Source of the DNA: Diatrype stigma
Taxonomy: Eukaryota; Ascomycota; Sordariomycetes; Xylariales; Diatrypaceae
Direction: 5' to 3'
Assembly: GCA_022225965.2 (NCBI GenBank)
Contig: JAKJXP020000017.1
Span: 310,001 to 374,000 of the forward strand
Length of the DNA stretch: 64,000 nucleotides
This document shows positions 35,488-48,568 of the stretch, in pieces. Under the pieces are notes generated by a model, which ran no database searches, was not told where the DNA came from, and worked only from the letters and a program-made list of their open reading frames with translations. Position numbers and translations under genes: made by a program. Each line of letters starts with the position of its first letter. Within the stretch, counting starts at the first letter, position 1.

Positions 35488-37780
35488 GTTGACTTTGTGT
35501 GTGATTGTGTGTATGTGTGTATGTGTGTATGTAAGGAAGAAGGAGGATGGTGGGCGTCGACTCGGGTCGGGTTGTGAAGGAACTACTACAATGAGGGATG
35601 GACTGCAGGTCACGGATCAGAGTAACGGACAACAAAATGGGCTCGAGTTACGTTCTTTTCTCTTTTCTTCCCATTGGACTATACAGGTAAGTGTTCAGGT
35701 ATAGGTAGTACATAGTAGTACAATCGGTCTCGTCACGGGGATGCTGGTGCTTTTAAAGATCGCGTTGCTTACGGCGGTTACGATTCGGTTTATAGTTAGG
35801 CGACTCTACTTCGGACCTACTCCGTCGTCCGCCAACTTCCCGGTTGCCACCTGGGCAGCTTCCCCAAACAGCGGCTAGAGTCCAATATGCCTCGGCTCGT
35901 CCATCCTTAGGCGTAGCTTGTCGGCGTAAATTACTTTCGGGGGCAATCTGATTGGCCCTCTAGGGTGCTGGCAACCTGGAGCTAACCGCATCCCTGCTCC
36001 CACCCCCGGTCTTTCGTTGTGTTCCCCGGATTCCATGTGAGTATAGGGGCTGAGGGACCTTAGAGAGCTAGGGAGCCAAAGATTCCAAGAGTCCAAAGAG
36101 AGAAAGGAGATCACGGATATTTTTATATCCTCAGGCGCGTGTATTTGCAATGGTAAACTGGACGCAAGGTATCGGCATGTAATTACCTAAGCTGCAGCCT
36201 TCTAACCGTAGAAGGTATGACGTACATACGTACATACGTACATACATACCCCCAAACCGGCTATTCAAACCTGTCACATAGTAAGGACCTATAAGGACCT
36301 GCATTGTTCCAAGGTTCGTAGTAGCCCAGATTGCCCGATATCTTAAACACTTCAAGAGACTTTGAAACCGCGACTTTGTGTATTTCAATTGCAAATCTCG
36401 CATAGGGATACCGCTTTTCTAGTTACCACGGCTGCCATGTCATACACCCTACGCAGGCTACGTAGGTACCTAGGTAGATAAGGCGGTCATCGGTTGCGGC
36501 GCTAGCTTAGAGATGCGCAGATAAACATGCATATGGTTGTTGTTGTACGGACCTATAAGCGGGAGGCCCGGATCAGTTCTATCCTACCAGCCTGCCTTGC
36601 CTGCCTGGCTATTACCCATCCTGCCATCACAACTTGCTGGATATAAGTAACTGTTCACAAATCCCCACTCATACATAAATATTCCTCAGCTCCTCCCAAT
36701 GCTCCGTACGCTTGAGACAAGACAAGTCGAGACGATATAGCCCCATCGACAACTCGGATCTGCATGCACATCGCTAGGCCTCTCTCAGGCTTGTTGTATC
36801 GGTAAGGACAATTCACATTCGACCTCTTCGAAGTTTAGGGCATGAAATTACCTACCTGCGTCTTTTCTTGTTTGCATTGCACGACTTACCTACTTAGTGC
36901 CCAACATTCCCCGCAGTCTTCTCTTGGTCGGTTCTGACTTAGTACCTGTGCCATGAGGCTGCAAAGAGTCTTCCTAAACCACCCGACCAATCATAGTTTG
37001 ACATGATGTAGCGTGGCATTCTAATATATCCTTTCATCGTTACAATTACGCATAACCACTCACCGTTCTTTTCTGTCCTTCGGCCGTTGAATACTCCCTT
37101 ATCTGGCCTATCTCATCCTTGGCTCAGCTGCTTCTTCTCTGGACCACTCCCTCTCCTAATGATGAAGCTACTATATCTGGTCTAACAAAGACGGAGAAAT
37201 GGATGGGGCTTCGAATTTCTGGGGCCTCTCCCATCCCTCCTGTCCGTCACAAAGACATTCTATTCTGCACGCAACGCAAGTTATGCTGCTATCCCTTGAA
37301 GTATTAACATATTTCATATTCATTGAATCACCTTTTGCTATATATATCGCTCGCACCTGTTCCCTCAGCACCCACCCCGTAGATTTTCGGTACAGATTTT
37401 GTACTACCTGAACTCTGCTTGATTTGACAACGTCAAATGTTTGTACACAGTACGACAGCAGACATCATTGAACAGCCCAAGTATTAAAATGGATGCTCAT
37501 TCTCTTTCATTCACTAGTTTCTCCGAACGGGCTTCGTCTCGCATTTGGAAAGATTTGACTTCCTGCCGTCTACAGAGCACCCTTGCTGGGGGTCATAAAG
37601 ACATGCTAGACCAACCGACGCTGGCAAACACGCTTGGAAAGGTGAAACCAGATTCCCCACCCTTGCTATTGCCCTCCTTAGAAGCTCACTTTTGAAGGTG
37701 ACTTGCAGTAACTAGGGAATTCCAGCCCGTTCTGTAAGACGGCTTATGCACTTGGGCTCCTTCTCATGTCACACGCAGCC
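35488..37780. other. Divergent intergenic region, no gene seen
   Basis: About 2.3 kb between the dehydrogenase (-) and the polyamine oxidase (+). It should contain both promoters. An ACGTACAT repeat lies at 36220-36249 and a TACGTAGGTACCTAGGTAG patch near 36459. I find no convincing open frame; the longest short ones lack domains. Confidence 0.5.
35495..35532. repeat. GT/GTAT repeat in the presumed 5' leader
   Basis: Repeat of GTGTGTAT units directly upstream of the cytochrome b5-dehydrogenase start codon (minus strand, so CA-rich in the transcript). It probably lies in the 5' UTR. Confidence 0.7.
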
Positions 37781-39504
37781 ATGCTCACATCTCATAGCGC
37801 CGAGCCGAAGCCCTCAATGGCAACCCGCATATTGGAGTTATCGGCGCTGGGCTGGCCGGTCTCAGATGTACAGATATCTTGCTCCACCATGGCTTCCAGG
37901 TTACCTTGATAGAAGGCCGTTCCAGATTAGGGGGTCGAGTTCATCAGGAGACGCTGCCGAACGGCCACATAGTCGATGCTGGCCCAAACTGGATCCATGG
38001 GACGAATAACAACCCAATTCTTGACATCGCCAAAGACACTGCGACGGCAGTTGGTTCTTGGGATGACAAGACGTTCGTGTTTGACGAAGGTGGCAAGATG
38101 CTTTCACTATCCGAGGCTGAGTCTCACTCGACTGCCATGTGGGAGATTATAGAAGAAGCATTCCGTTACAGCAACAAACACTCTGCTGAGATAAGTCCCA
38201 GTGAGAGCCTTTGGGATTTCTTCCAGAAGGAGGTCGTGAAAAGGATACCAGACACCGAGACGGACTTTGAGAGGAAACGAGACATGATCTTCAAAATCGC
38301 AGAGTCCTGGGGAGCGTTCGTCGGTAGCCACATCTTTACTCAAAGCCTCAAGTACTTTTGGCTCGAAGAATGCATAGAAGGTGGTGGGTTCTTGAAGGCC
38401 TAAGTCGATGCGCATTTTAATGCACGGGCTGACTTGTCGATAGAGAACCTGTTTTGTGCAGGAACTTACAAGCATATCCTGGAACGTATAGCGAAACCAG
38501 CCCGGGAGGGCGCTCTCATCAAGTACGAAACCGTTGTCACGAATATCCGTACCAGCGGCGACGACGGCGGTCCGTTACAGGTTCTAACTCAGAATGGGGA
38601 GACTTACGAATTTGATGAGGTCGTCGTGACCGTCCCGCTCGGCTGGCTAAAACAGCACCCTCAAGCGTTCACTCCGCCCCTGCCGGCAAGACTCACGAGC
38701 GCAATCGAGAGTATCGGTTACGGCTGTCTCGAAAAGGTGCGTTGCGAGCGATTACTTGGGTTGCTGTTCTGGTTGCTACCTAGTCAAAGAATGATCTCGC
38801 TCATCACCAAAACCAATGCAATTTAGGTCTACATCAGCTTCCCGGAAGCATTCTGGCTCAAGTCGGAGTCGGAAGAGCAGCAGGTCCGGGGCTTCTGCCA
38901 GTGGCTGGCGCCGCACTACGCGCCGGAGACGAACCCGCGCCGGTGGAACCAGGAGATGGTGGAGCTGGCATCGCTCGGCACCAGCTCCTCCTCCTCCTCC
39001 TCCTCCTCCTCCCCTTCCTCCCCGACGACGTCGCACCCCACGCTCCTGTTCTACACGTACGGCGGCCAATCGCGGTACCTGACGGGCGAGCTCGCCAAGC
39101 TCGACGCCGCCGCCGCCGCCGCCGCCGGCACCGACGATGGCGATGGCAGCAGCACGACGGCGCGGAAGGATCGGGACGCGTTCCTGTACGCGTGGTTCCG
39201 GCCCTACTACGCGCGGCTGCCGGGCTACGACGCGGCCCACGCCGGGTGCCGGCCGGCGGGCTGCTACGCGACGCGGTGGCTGGGCGACGAGCTCGCCGGC
39301 CGCGGCAGCTACAGCAACTTCCAGGTGGGGCTCGAGCGGGGCGACGCCGACGTCGAGGCCATGCGCGCCGGGGTGCCCGACCGCGGCCTCTGGCTCGCCG
39401 GCGAGCACACCGCGCCCTTCGTCGCGCTCGGCACTGCCACGGGCGCCTACTGGAGCGGCGAGTCGGTTGGGCGGAGGGTTGCGGGGGTTTATGGGAGAGA
39501 GTAG
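37781..39504 (+). CDS. Flavin-containing polyamine/amine oxidase, probable 5' frameshift
   Basis: Exons about 37781-38383, 38444-38736 and 38827-39504, with introns of 60 and 90 bp in phase. The protein starts with the Rossmann FAD-binding motif PHIGVIGAGLAGLRC and GRSRLGGRV. It continues with the amine-oxidase segments DAGPNWIHG, ENLFCAGTYKHIL and VVVTVPLGWLK, and ends with LWLAGEHTAPFVALGTATGAYWSGE, the C-terminal FAD-contact block. Length is about 530 residues, normal for the fungal polyamine oxidase family, which oxidises spermine/spermidine-type substrates and yields hydrogen peroxide. The Rossmann frame is open only from 37798, after a TAG, and has no ATG. An ATG at 37781 opens the adjacent frame, which would join if one C were added to the CCC run at 37824-37826. 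An unseen first exon is the alternative. Exon 3 carries poly-Ser and poly-Ala inserts. I see no signal peptide. Confidence 0.8.
38983..39128 (+). repeat. Coding TCC and GCC trinucleotide repeats
   Basis: A TCC run at about 38983-39015 encodes about ten Ser, and a GCC run at about 39102-39126 encodes a block of Ala. Both keep frame within exon 3 of the amine oxidase and probably enlarge surface loops. Confidence 0.8.
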
Positions 39505-41350
39505 AGGTGGGGAAAAGGGGGATGGACGGCGGTGCTGGGTTGGGGGGTGGTGGTGATGGGGGAGTAGATGATGTAGGTAGTGATGTGGATGTGGATGTGG
39601 ATGTGGATGTAAACTTGGATATGGTGAGTTGTGGTTTATTGATGGTAGCCTACAGGTGGACTACTCGAATCCATATACAATACCAGATACCTACCTACAC
39701 GTATCGCTAGATTGGCATCGTGAAAGAGAAGATCTTTTGTGATGTTAATAGTGTATGTCTTGTTGTGGTATTCGAATAAGGTTGAGTCATGATGACCCTA
39801 CCTCCAGTTACATGTTTGTATCCTGTGCCTGATTCTGAAACCATCGCCAGAGCTCGTTGCCTAATTACCTATTTCTAGAGCTCTCGAAGTCTTATCTACA
39901 GGCACACGGACTTGCCGACTTCGTACATCTCAGTATATATATTTCATTTTCATGATTCACTATTGGGGCATTTTTTTAACCTGGTGAATTCGTTTATGGC
40001 TATGCTGCTATGGAATACCGATTCATATTCCCTTCAACGATAATTAAGTATGTAATGTTTCAATACAGTTATATTGAGATGTTTCGTAACTTGTCGTATA
40101 TATGCACGAAGTATGTGTGTAAGTGAACGTGAGCCGGGGTCGGCGGTCGGGGGCTGATGCCAGCTCAGGTGCCTGAAATCAATGCCCAGATGCTCCACAT
40201 CCCGCTTGGGAACGGCATACTTGGGAACCCTGAGCTGCCGATGGGTGGGTGTAGGGGTGGCCAGCTCGTGGGTCCCTAGGTACTGTGACGTACCATGTCA
40301 TAGGCCCGGCTGGCTATGGGTACCTATGCATACCGGCGCATACCGGCTTAGCCCACCCTATCGATAAGAGGTTTCTGGGGTGGCCGCTGCAGGCTGCTGG
40401 GGCCCGATGGTGGGCGCGCCTGGCGTCCGCATGACACTTGCGTGACTCTGGACGAGACCCTCTTTGGAAGAGGTATGCATGTATGTATGTACTGGACTAT
40501 GACTACAGGCTGGTAGGTACTCTTGGTACTGATAGGGAACCTCCCAACTTGGAAGTGCACGTCAACCAGCCAGTCTGCATGCGCCATCTTCCATGGTTAC
40601 ATATCACCAGACCTCGCTATCCTGCTATCGCCCCCTGCCAGACCAGCCTACATACGGACTTCAGTCAGTAGATATCGAGTCTATGAGTCTATCTAATACC
40701 TAGTAGCCCGTCTATTAGTAGCTGGTTAGCAACCTTGGAGGCTAGGTGGGATGCATTTCCAGACGTAACTGGGTAGGCACCATACTTTAACCGCTGTAAT
40801 CACAGATCACAGATCACAGCAGGCAGGTCAGGTAGGCACCTCAACTCGATCGATCTCCTTATCAACTAACTATCTCACCCTGCCCACCCTCCGTCTTAAG
40901 GCTGCTGGCCCTGTCTTGTCCTGTCTCGCCCTATGTCCCTATGTCCCTATGTAGGCACGAACCTCCACTTCCCGGGGATCGCCCTTCTGCCCTTCTGCCC
41001 TTTGACCGTGTCTCTCCTAAGAAACATCAGAAGATACCAGTCACTCATCAAACCCAAACCCACGCAGGCACAACGTCAACTCCTATGCGACTCATTCCGA
41101 CCTGCCCGCAGTTTGACCATCAACGATGAACTGCCACCCCGCTCCCGACCTTCTGGGGTATTGTGATAATACGCCTCTGCTTTTCCCCCACGCCGTCTTC
41201 GTTTCGGTCAAGTGAAGGCTCTACTCTCAGAGCTGTAGCATAAGCCGGAACCCCTATCGTGGTATTGCATTTCCTACAGAATCGTGACGCCCGCCCGCCC
41301 CGCCCGTTCGCCCGCGCCCATTCCGTCCCGTCTCGTTCCTACCAGCCACC
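39505..41350. other. Intergenic region upstream of ATG2
   Basis: No gene is visible in about 1.8 kb. It contains a GGATGT repeat (39582-39610) in the 3' flank of the amine oxidase. The pyrimidine-rich stretch leading to the ATG2 start (about 41170-41350) fits a fungal core promoter and leader. Confidence 0.5.
39582..39610. repeat. GGATGT hexamer repeat
   Basis: About five copies of GGATGT just beyond the stop codon of the amine oxidase gene, probably in its 3' UTR. Confidence 0.75.
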
Positions 41351-44300
41351 ATGGCGTTCTTCAACTCCTTCCGGAGCTCCAACATGCCCAAGCGGCTCTT
41401 GCGGTACGCTTTGTCGCGTCTGGAGCTTCTCGATACCGATGCTCTGGACATGGACAAGCTGGATTTTGCCCTGGGCCGGAACACTGTATTCACCTTCCAG
41501 GACGTTGGGATCAAGTTGCAGGCATGTCTCCCGGAGCCTTCGATGTACTGGCTATCCTCTGCCATAGCATTTGGCTAACTATCATCCCCATGTAGAAACT
41601 TGAGCATTTTTTGAACCTCCCGTCCTCGTTTGAGCTCCAAAAAGCAAAGGTCCTGTTGCTTCGTGTCACGATACCGTCCGCCATCTATACGAGCCCCATC
41701 ATTGTCGAGATCGACGGCGTGCAAGTGAAGCTTAGAGTAGCACCCAAAGAGGACGCTAAAGACGATCATCAAGGTGCACATACGAAACGAGGTCCCAGGG
41801 ATTCAGAAGACGAGGAAGTAGTCCCGCATGCTATAGACCTCGCCCAGTCGTTCCTAGAGACACAACCTGTAGATGAGAGGGCTAGGCTCCAGGCCGCTCT
41901 CGAAGCAGAGAGTCAAGATTTAGGAGCCTCTGTAGCGAGTAGTGAAGACGGAAGCGAGGATGAATTCCCGTTGGGCACTGGCCAGGCACTTTCGCTACCC
42001 GCGTTTCTTGCCGATTTTCTGCAGGGAATCGTCGACCGGACCCAAGTATCGATCAAGGGTGTGGCTTTTCAGCTAGATGTCGAGGTACCCGTTGAACCTA
42101 GTTCGACTGTTCCAGAACTCGTCACTTTCCAGCTTGCCATCGACGATATCAACGTGGAGGGTGTTACAACAGGGGTGCAAGAAGCAGAGGCAGAGGGATC
42201 TCCTAGGATAGTCCATAAGGAAGGGAAACGCCTCGTTGCGCTGAGCAAGATCCGAGCAAGCTTGATCTCAGAAACCAATGTCTTTTCGACCCTCGCACGC
42301 ACTTCCTCCATGCCCTCGTCCGTTGCCGCTAATTCGCCAGTTATGACGAGTAGACGACCTGTATCTCGCGATTCAAGTTCGATGTCTATGCCCTCTCTAC
42401 GTCATCATCTAGCAGATTCTACGGACCTCAACCAAAGCCAACACCCCCTTATGGACAGTGAGGATGCTTTTAACATTCCATACGACATGGATAGCTCACC
42501 TAGTGACCCCGGTGAAGCTGAGTCGAGATCTGCCCCATCTACACCACGGGCTCTTGTCCCTCAGATTTTACCCAGTGATGTCCCACAAACGGTCCTACCT
42601 AGTCATCCAGCCCAATCAGTCATCAATCCACCTGGTGAACTCTGGGCTTCGGTTGAAAGGAGTGTTCGTTCTGAACCGGCCATCGAGATTGCCCATCAGG
42701 AACAATTAATCAACGAGCCAGAAGAGAGAGCCAAGACACCGCCTGTGCCGCTTACTAGTAGCAATGTGTCGATACCGCTTCCGAACGAAGATCTCGAGCG
42801 GTCTCGAGTGTTCAGCCACGCGGATGCGGAGAGCATGTATATGAGTGCCTTTTCTTCTACTTCCGAGGACCAACCGCACCTGGCCATGCCGGGGGCCTGG
42901 AATTCAGAACCCCCCAGCACGCAAAACTCACCGAGAGCCAGCAAGAAAAAGTCTGATTCGATACCACCGGGGCCTACAGTTTCCACGCACGAGAGACCGT
43001 CTACAGCGACCCAGGAAAGGCAATCGCTACCGGGGGGGATAGAAGAACAGCCCAAAGAATCACAAGTTGAAGATCATGTTCGCCAGGACGAAGCTCCGCC
43101 TCTTGATGACTACACTGCAGACAACGATACAGCAACGCCAAAGGGGCCGACACGTCTCGTCAAGGAGCTCGTATCGCTCGCAGCCATCTCGATATATATC
43201 CCATCCCATCACGACCATATTCAAGTATCGCCAACAGGACATTCATCAGCCTCTTCGCATATTCCCACGTCACCCCGAAGTGGTTTAGCGCGCTCTACAG
43301 CTCGGAATGTCCCAGGGGCATTTTCCATATACGGAGATATACAGTCAACTGCATCCTTGGCTGAAGCACCCAGCATGTTTATTCCTACAACTCCCATTGA
43401 TAACCTACTTGAAGTAATTCTGGGCCCGTTGGATGTTCGTTGTGATCTCTCAACTGGGTTTCTGCTGGCCATGGTGATCTCTAAGATTCTTTCAGCCTTC
43501 GGAGACCAAAAAGAGAAGCCTGCAAAGGCGCATGAAAAGCACGACAACGAAATGAAACCATCAACGACACTCCCCGATTTCAAGATAGTTGCGGAAAGAA
43601 TCTCGATATACTTCCTCGAAACTCTGGCTGGTATAGCTGATACCCCTGAGCGGCTGTTCAACCCTAATCCTGTTCTTGACGTTGACGCCCTATTAACGAC
43701 ACAGCTTCACGATTTGACTGTGAACATTTCAAAGACACAGGCTTCAGTCGTGACTTCTATCGACCTGGGCAAATTCAACTTCGGATACGGAAATGACGAT
43801 ATTATCTCCTTCGATCAGCGGTTACAGATGCGGGCTTCTGTGAGAGATGCATTCCCTTCTGCCGGTGCCGATATCTCTGCCACAGTCACACAGTCGCCCG
43901 ATGGAACAAGATATGAAGTGAAAACGTTGCCGTTGCATGTGAAGTTAGACCTTCAACGATTAGAAGAGACATTCAGTTGGTTTGGGGGTCTTAGTGGCTT
44001 CTTGAATGTGAGCTCATCCATGACATCGAATGGACCACCAACTCCTAAGAGCCCTACAAAACCAACCAAAAAGCCACGAGGTGTGAGATTCGATGCTCCG
44101 ATACGCCCGGATGATAAATCAGCTAGCTCGGATAATAAGATGAACATGAGGCTTGGCGGCTTTCATCTAGACTTGATCGGAAAGGAGTGCAATGTTTCTT
44201 TGGACACCAGCGCCGTGAAACTAGTGAGCCGGGAGGAAGGAATAGGGGCTGGCATCTCGAAGATCCACCTTGCAGGTCCAACTATGCGACGCTCAATGGG

Positions 44301-47300
44301 AGACCCCCCTATCAGCGCCGTGATTACCAATACCCGCATCGAATACCTAGTTTCACCGAAGGATAACGACTTAGAGCGACTGTTGGAGTTGATAATCCCT
44401 TCGAAATACAAGTTTGATGAAACCGACGACGAAATCATGGTTGACACACTACTGCGGCAGCGGAGGAAAGGCGCTGTCTTGCGTCTCAACGTTGATGATG
44501 TTGATGTGAAAGTGGGGAAGCTTCAACAACTCCAGGTCCTACCTGCGCTAGGTGAAGAGATTGCTCGTCTGTCGACTGTTGCCAAGTACTTACCGGAGGA
44601 TGACCGCCCGGGAATACTTACATTATCCCTTATACGCAACGTCGATGTTGCAGTTGATGTTGGTGGGAAGTTTGGGACTCTGCAGACATCTCTGAAAGAC
44701 ATCGAGGCTGGCCATATTTCGATTCCCTCCTTGGTTGCCCTCGGAGTTGGCTCCATCACAGTTCGACGTAATCACAATGAAGTCCTGGTCGGATCAGACT
44801 TATCCTCACCAGATCGTACAGGTTATGGACCAGTCTTAACAATGAGGATGATACCGGACGAGATGGAACCTGTCATCAAACTCCGGATGCGGCACCTGAA
44901 TATTGAGTATCGTGTACCAACCATTATGGACATACTCGGTCTTGCAGAGGACGCTACGCCTCAAGAATTCGAATCAAACCTGGCAGCTTCAGTAGCAAAC
45001 CTCGGCGAACATGCCCATGCTGCGATCACAGGAAAAGACCAAGCCGCCGAGCCCGGTCCGAGCAAAGGCAAAAGTAAAGAAGGGAAACCGACAAAGCTCA
45101 ACGTGGCCTTTCGAGATTGTCTGCTGGGCCTGAACCCCCTTGGACTGAAGTCGAAGATGGTAATCGTACTGACAGATGCTCATCTCGAGGTTGCGCTCTC
45201 AAATGGAGACGATGCAAAAGCGCTAGGACACCTAAGCAAAGCCTCAATCCTTCTCGTTGATGACGTTTCGATACTTGATTCCAAAGAACAGCTAAACTCT
45301 AGGCGGCGGTCTTCGAGCACAACTACACCACAGGTGGTAGAATTATGCCAACGCGGCTATGTGGATATTTGCTATATCTCATCTGCGCGTGTCACAGTTT
45401 CCATTACCAGTGGCCAAGAAGACGGCGAGAAGTATCTCGACATCGAGCTTCGAGATGATCTACTCGTTCTGGAGACGTGTGCCGATTCAACACAGACGCT
45501 CATTACATTAGCCAACGCCCTTACACCCCCTACACCGCCCAGCAAAGAAATCAAATATAGAACCACTCCAAGTGTCCCTCTTCAAGATCTCCTCGCATCA
45601 ATATCCGCCGATGCGTTTGGCAAAGCTGAGGGTGACTATGACTTCGACAATGACTTCGGTCTGGCTCAAGAACTTGGTGGAGATGACGAGAGCGCTTTTG
45701 ACTATGGTGAATCCAGTCAATCCAGTCCTCTCCATGTCGACCCACAGTTCTATGAGGAGGCTCACGCCGAGGATCTGTCAGAGCCTCCATTGGGCTCTAT
45801 GTTTATGGAGCGAACGTCGTCGCAAGATACACAAGATGGTGTGCTTCTTACTAATTTTAGTAGCCAGCCTGAAATAGACGATGACGAAGAGCTGCTCATT
45901 GATGAGAACTACAAATTCGGCGCTGGCTCCGGGATAGAAGGGTCTGCTCGTCGCTGGAATTCGGCAAAGAACGAGTATGAACAGAGCACCACCCCAAAAA
46001 CAGCAAGGCATCCGCTCACAGTACGTGTACGTGATGTTCACGTCATATGGAACCTTTTCGATGGTTATGATTGGAACCATACACGCGAGGTTATTTCGAA
46101 GGCTGTCCACGAGATCGAAACAACAGCAATCGAACGCCAGTCCCGCCAAGAGCGTGCTCGGCATAGTACTGATATGGAGCTCGTTGACGAAGAGACCGTC
46201 ATTGGAGATTTCCTCTTCAACTCTATCTACATCGGCATTCCTGCCAATCGAGATCCGCGCGAGCTTGCGTTGGCGATCAATCAAGAGTTGAACGACAACG
46301 CTACCGAAACGGAGTCCTTAGCAACAACAGCGATGACGGCTACACCCAGCCGTCAAGGCGCCGCTTATCGGACAAAGAAGAAGCTCAAGCTCAACCGTAG
46401 CAGGCGCCATAAGATCACATTCGAGCTCAAAGGTGTCAATGTGGACTTCGTGACATACCCTCCAGGGTCCGGCGAAACGCAGAGTTTCGTGGACGTCCGC
46501 GTGAGGGATGTTGACGTATTCGATCATGTCCCGACGTCGACGTGGAAGAAGTTCGCGACATACGATCAAGACGCCGGTGAGCGGGAGATGGGTGCCAACA
46601 TGGCTCATATCAATGTATGGAACGTGAAGCCTATCCCTGAATTGGCGGCTGCCGAAATCGTTCTCAAAGTCAAATTCTTGCCCTTACGCCTTCACGTGGA
46701 CCAAGATGCCCTCGACTTCATTACGCGGTTTTTCGAGTTCAAGGATGATTCCGCCCCCCCTACACATGCTTCGCCCAGTGACATACCATTTGTGCAAAGG
46801 GCGGAGGTAGACTCAATCCCTGTGAAGCTGGATTTCAAGCCAAAGCGGGTTGATTATGCCGGCCTTCGTTCTGGGCATACCACCGAGTTCATGAACTTTA
46901 TCGTGCTTGACGAAGCGCGCATGGTCATGAGACATACCATCATCTACGGTGTATCAGGGTTCGATAGGCTCGGACAGACGCTGAACGATATCTGGATGCC
47001 GGACGTCAAGAGGAACCAGCTCCCCGGTATCCTTGCCGGCCTCGCGCCAGTTCGCTCCATCGTTAATGTCGGAAGCGGCTTCAAGGAGCTGATCGAGATC
47101 CCGATTAAGGAATACAGGAAAGACGGCAGGATCGTGCGCAGCATCAGCAAGGGAGCCGCCGCGTTTGCCAAGACTACCGGCACCGAGATCGTCAAGCTCG
47201 GCGCCAAGCTTGCCGTCGGGACCCAGTACGCGCTCCAGGGGGCGGAGGGCATGCTGATCAAGCCGCCAGAGGCGGCTTCGTCCTCCTCCCATGAGCAGAC

Positions 47301-47755
47301 GGGGGGCTGGGACGAGGAAGAGTTCGACGAGGAGACCAAGCAAATCAGCCTGTACGCCGACCAACCAGCGGGGGTCGTGCAGGGCCTCAAGGGCGCCTAC
47401 TCGAGTCTCGCCCGCGACCTCCACGTGGCCCGCGACGCCATCATCGCCGTACCTGGGGCTGTCATGGAGAGCCAGAACGCCCAGGGCGCTGCCAGGGCTG
47501 TCCTCACCCGCGCCCCCACCATCATCTTCCGCCCTCTCATCGGCTCCAGCAAGGCTATCGGGCAGACCCTGATGGGCGCCACCAATTCGCTGGATCCCCA
47601 GAACAGGAGGCGCGCAGACGAGGTAAGTCAAGTTACATTGCTGAAACGCTTTGTTTTATTTTCACCTTCATGTTTTCCGTTCCCAATACCTCCCAATTAC
47701 ATGCGTATCTGATGCTGATGGCTATTCAAATAAACAGAAATACAAGAAGCATTGA
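41351..47755 (+). CDS. ATG2: Autophagy-related lipid transfer protein ATG2
   Basis: Three exons, 41351-41521, 41596-47622 and 47738-47755, give 2071 residues, close to other filamentous-fungal ATG2 proteins. The N-terminus (FRSSNMPKRLLRYALSRLEL, then VGIKLQKLEHFLNLP across intron 1) is the chorein-type domain that opens the lipid-transfer groove. A Ser/Pro/Glu-rich variable region spans about residues 290-600. The conserved C-terminal end contains GLKGAYSSLARDLHVARDAI and RAPTIIFRPLIGSSKAIGQTLMG, typical of the ATG2 C-terminal amphipathic region. ATG2 bridges ER exit sites and the phagophore edge, transfers phospholipids and works with ATG18 and ATG9. Intron 1 has a GC donor (CAG|GCATGT), a CTAAC branch and a TGTAG acceptor; no GT donor keeps the frame. 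The last exon encodes only the C-terminal Lys/Tyr/Lys/Lys/His. The start has a CACCATGG context. Confidence 0.95.
41522..41595 (+). other. GC-AG intron of ATG2
   Basis: A 74-bp intron beginning GCATGT and ending CATGTAG with an internal GGCTAACT branch site. Splicing at these borders restores the family-conserved reading. The nearest GT (41526) would shift the frame into an immediate stop. Confidence 0.85.
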
Positions 47756-48379
47756 TGTTCATGCTAGTTAATAGTAGTAGACATGCTTCTCTACTACCTT
47801 ACTCTACTCGAAACGGAATACGGAGCGTGCACATAGACAGCGGTTCTTTATCAACTGGCTTCTGTTTTCGTTTTCCGTCTTTTCTTTTATTGCTGTCTTT
47901 TTTGCCTCCTGCCAAGCTAGCTATACGATCGAGATCCCCCATCATGACGAATAAGAATGCATGCATAATAGACCGGCGAAACCATTGGAATGATTGTGTT
48001 TTTGTGTTGCCTTTTTTTGGTCTGGGCCTGGCGGTTCTCTGGTTGTTGTTTTCATCTGTATGTTGTTGTGGTCTTTGGTTTCTTCTTTCCCTCGGTCACG
48101 CTGCTTGATTTCCGATCCTTGGCGAGGAGAGAGAAAGATATCCGATCAGATTGAATATTCCCCTCCCCTTTTCTCATGCGGGGGTTCTGTACGTAAATTT
48201 TTGGAATGAACGAATTAAGGAAGCAGCTGATACCACTCGCGTTCTGTTTTTTGGCTTTTGTTCTCTTTTGGTGCTAGACTGCATAGGTGGGAGGTGATGT
48301 TTGGACGTAGGATGCGCGATCGGCTGCTTGACAACCTTGAAGGAAGGTAAACGTGTTCTGGACCCAAGAGCGACCTTGC

Positions 48380-48426
48380 GGTTTCCAGCTTGTGGTTTCC
48401 AGCTTGTGGTTTCCAACTTGTGGTTT
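48380..48426. repeat. 14-bp tandem repeat, three copies
   Basis: The unit GGTTTCCAGCTTGT is repeated three times, the third copy with one change, plus a partial fourth. Confidence 0.8.
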
Positions 48427-48519
48427 GTGATTCTTGTTATTAGGTACCTATCTAGTACGTTGATAGTGATATCCAGCAGAACTGATAGATGAATACAGTG
48501 ATACGCTATGGTCCACTCT

Positions 48520-48568
48520 GAGTCTTCGAGTCTCTGAGTCTCTGAGTCTCTGAGTCTATGGGTCTCTG
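48520..48568. repeat. GAGTCTCTG 9-bp tandem repeat
   Basis: About five copies of GAGTCTCTG with drift at both ends. Intergenic. Confidence 0.8.

Noticed and set aside
34339..35577. A 412-codon plus-strand open frame opposite the cytochrome b5-dehydrogenase
   Set aside because: It mirrors the GC-rich codon pattern of the real minus-strand gene (Val/Gly/Ala/Leu/Arg/His-rich) and has no domain. The overlapping 450-codon minus frame is likewise a shifted Arg/Pro/Gly-rich shadow.
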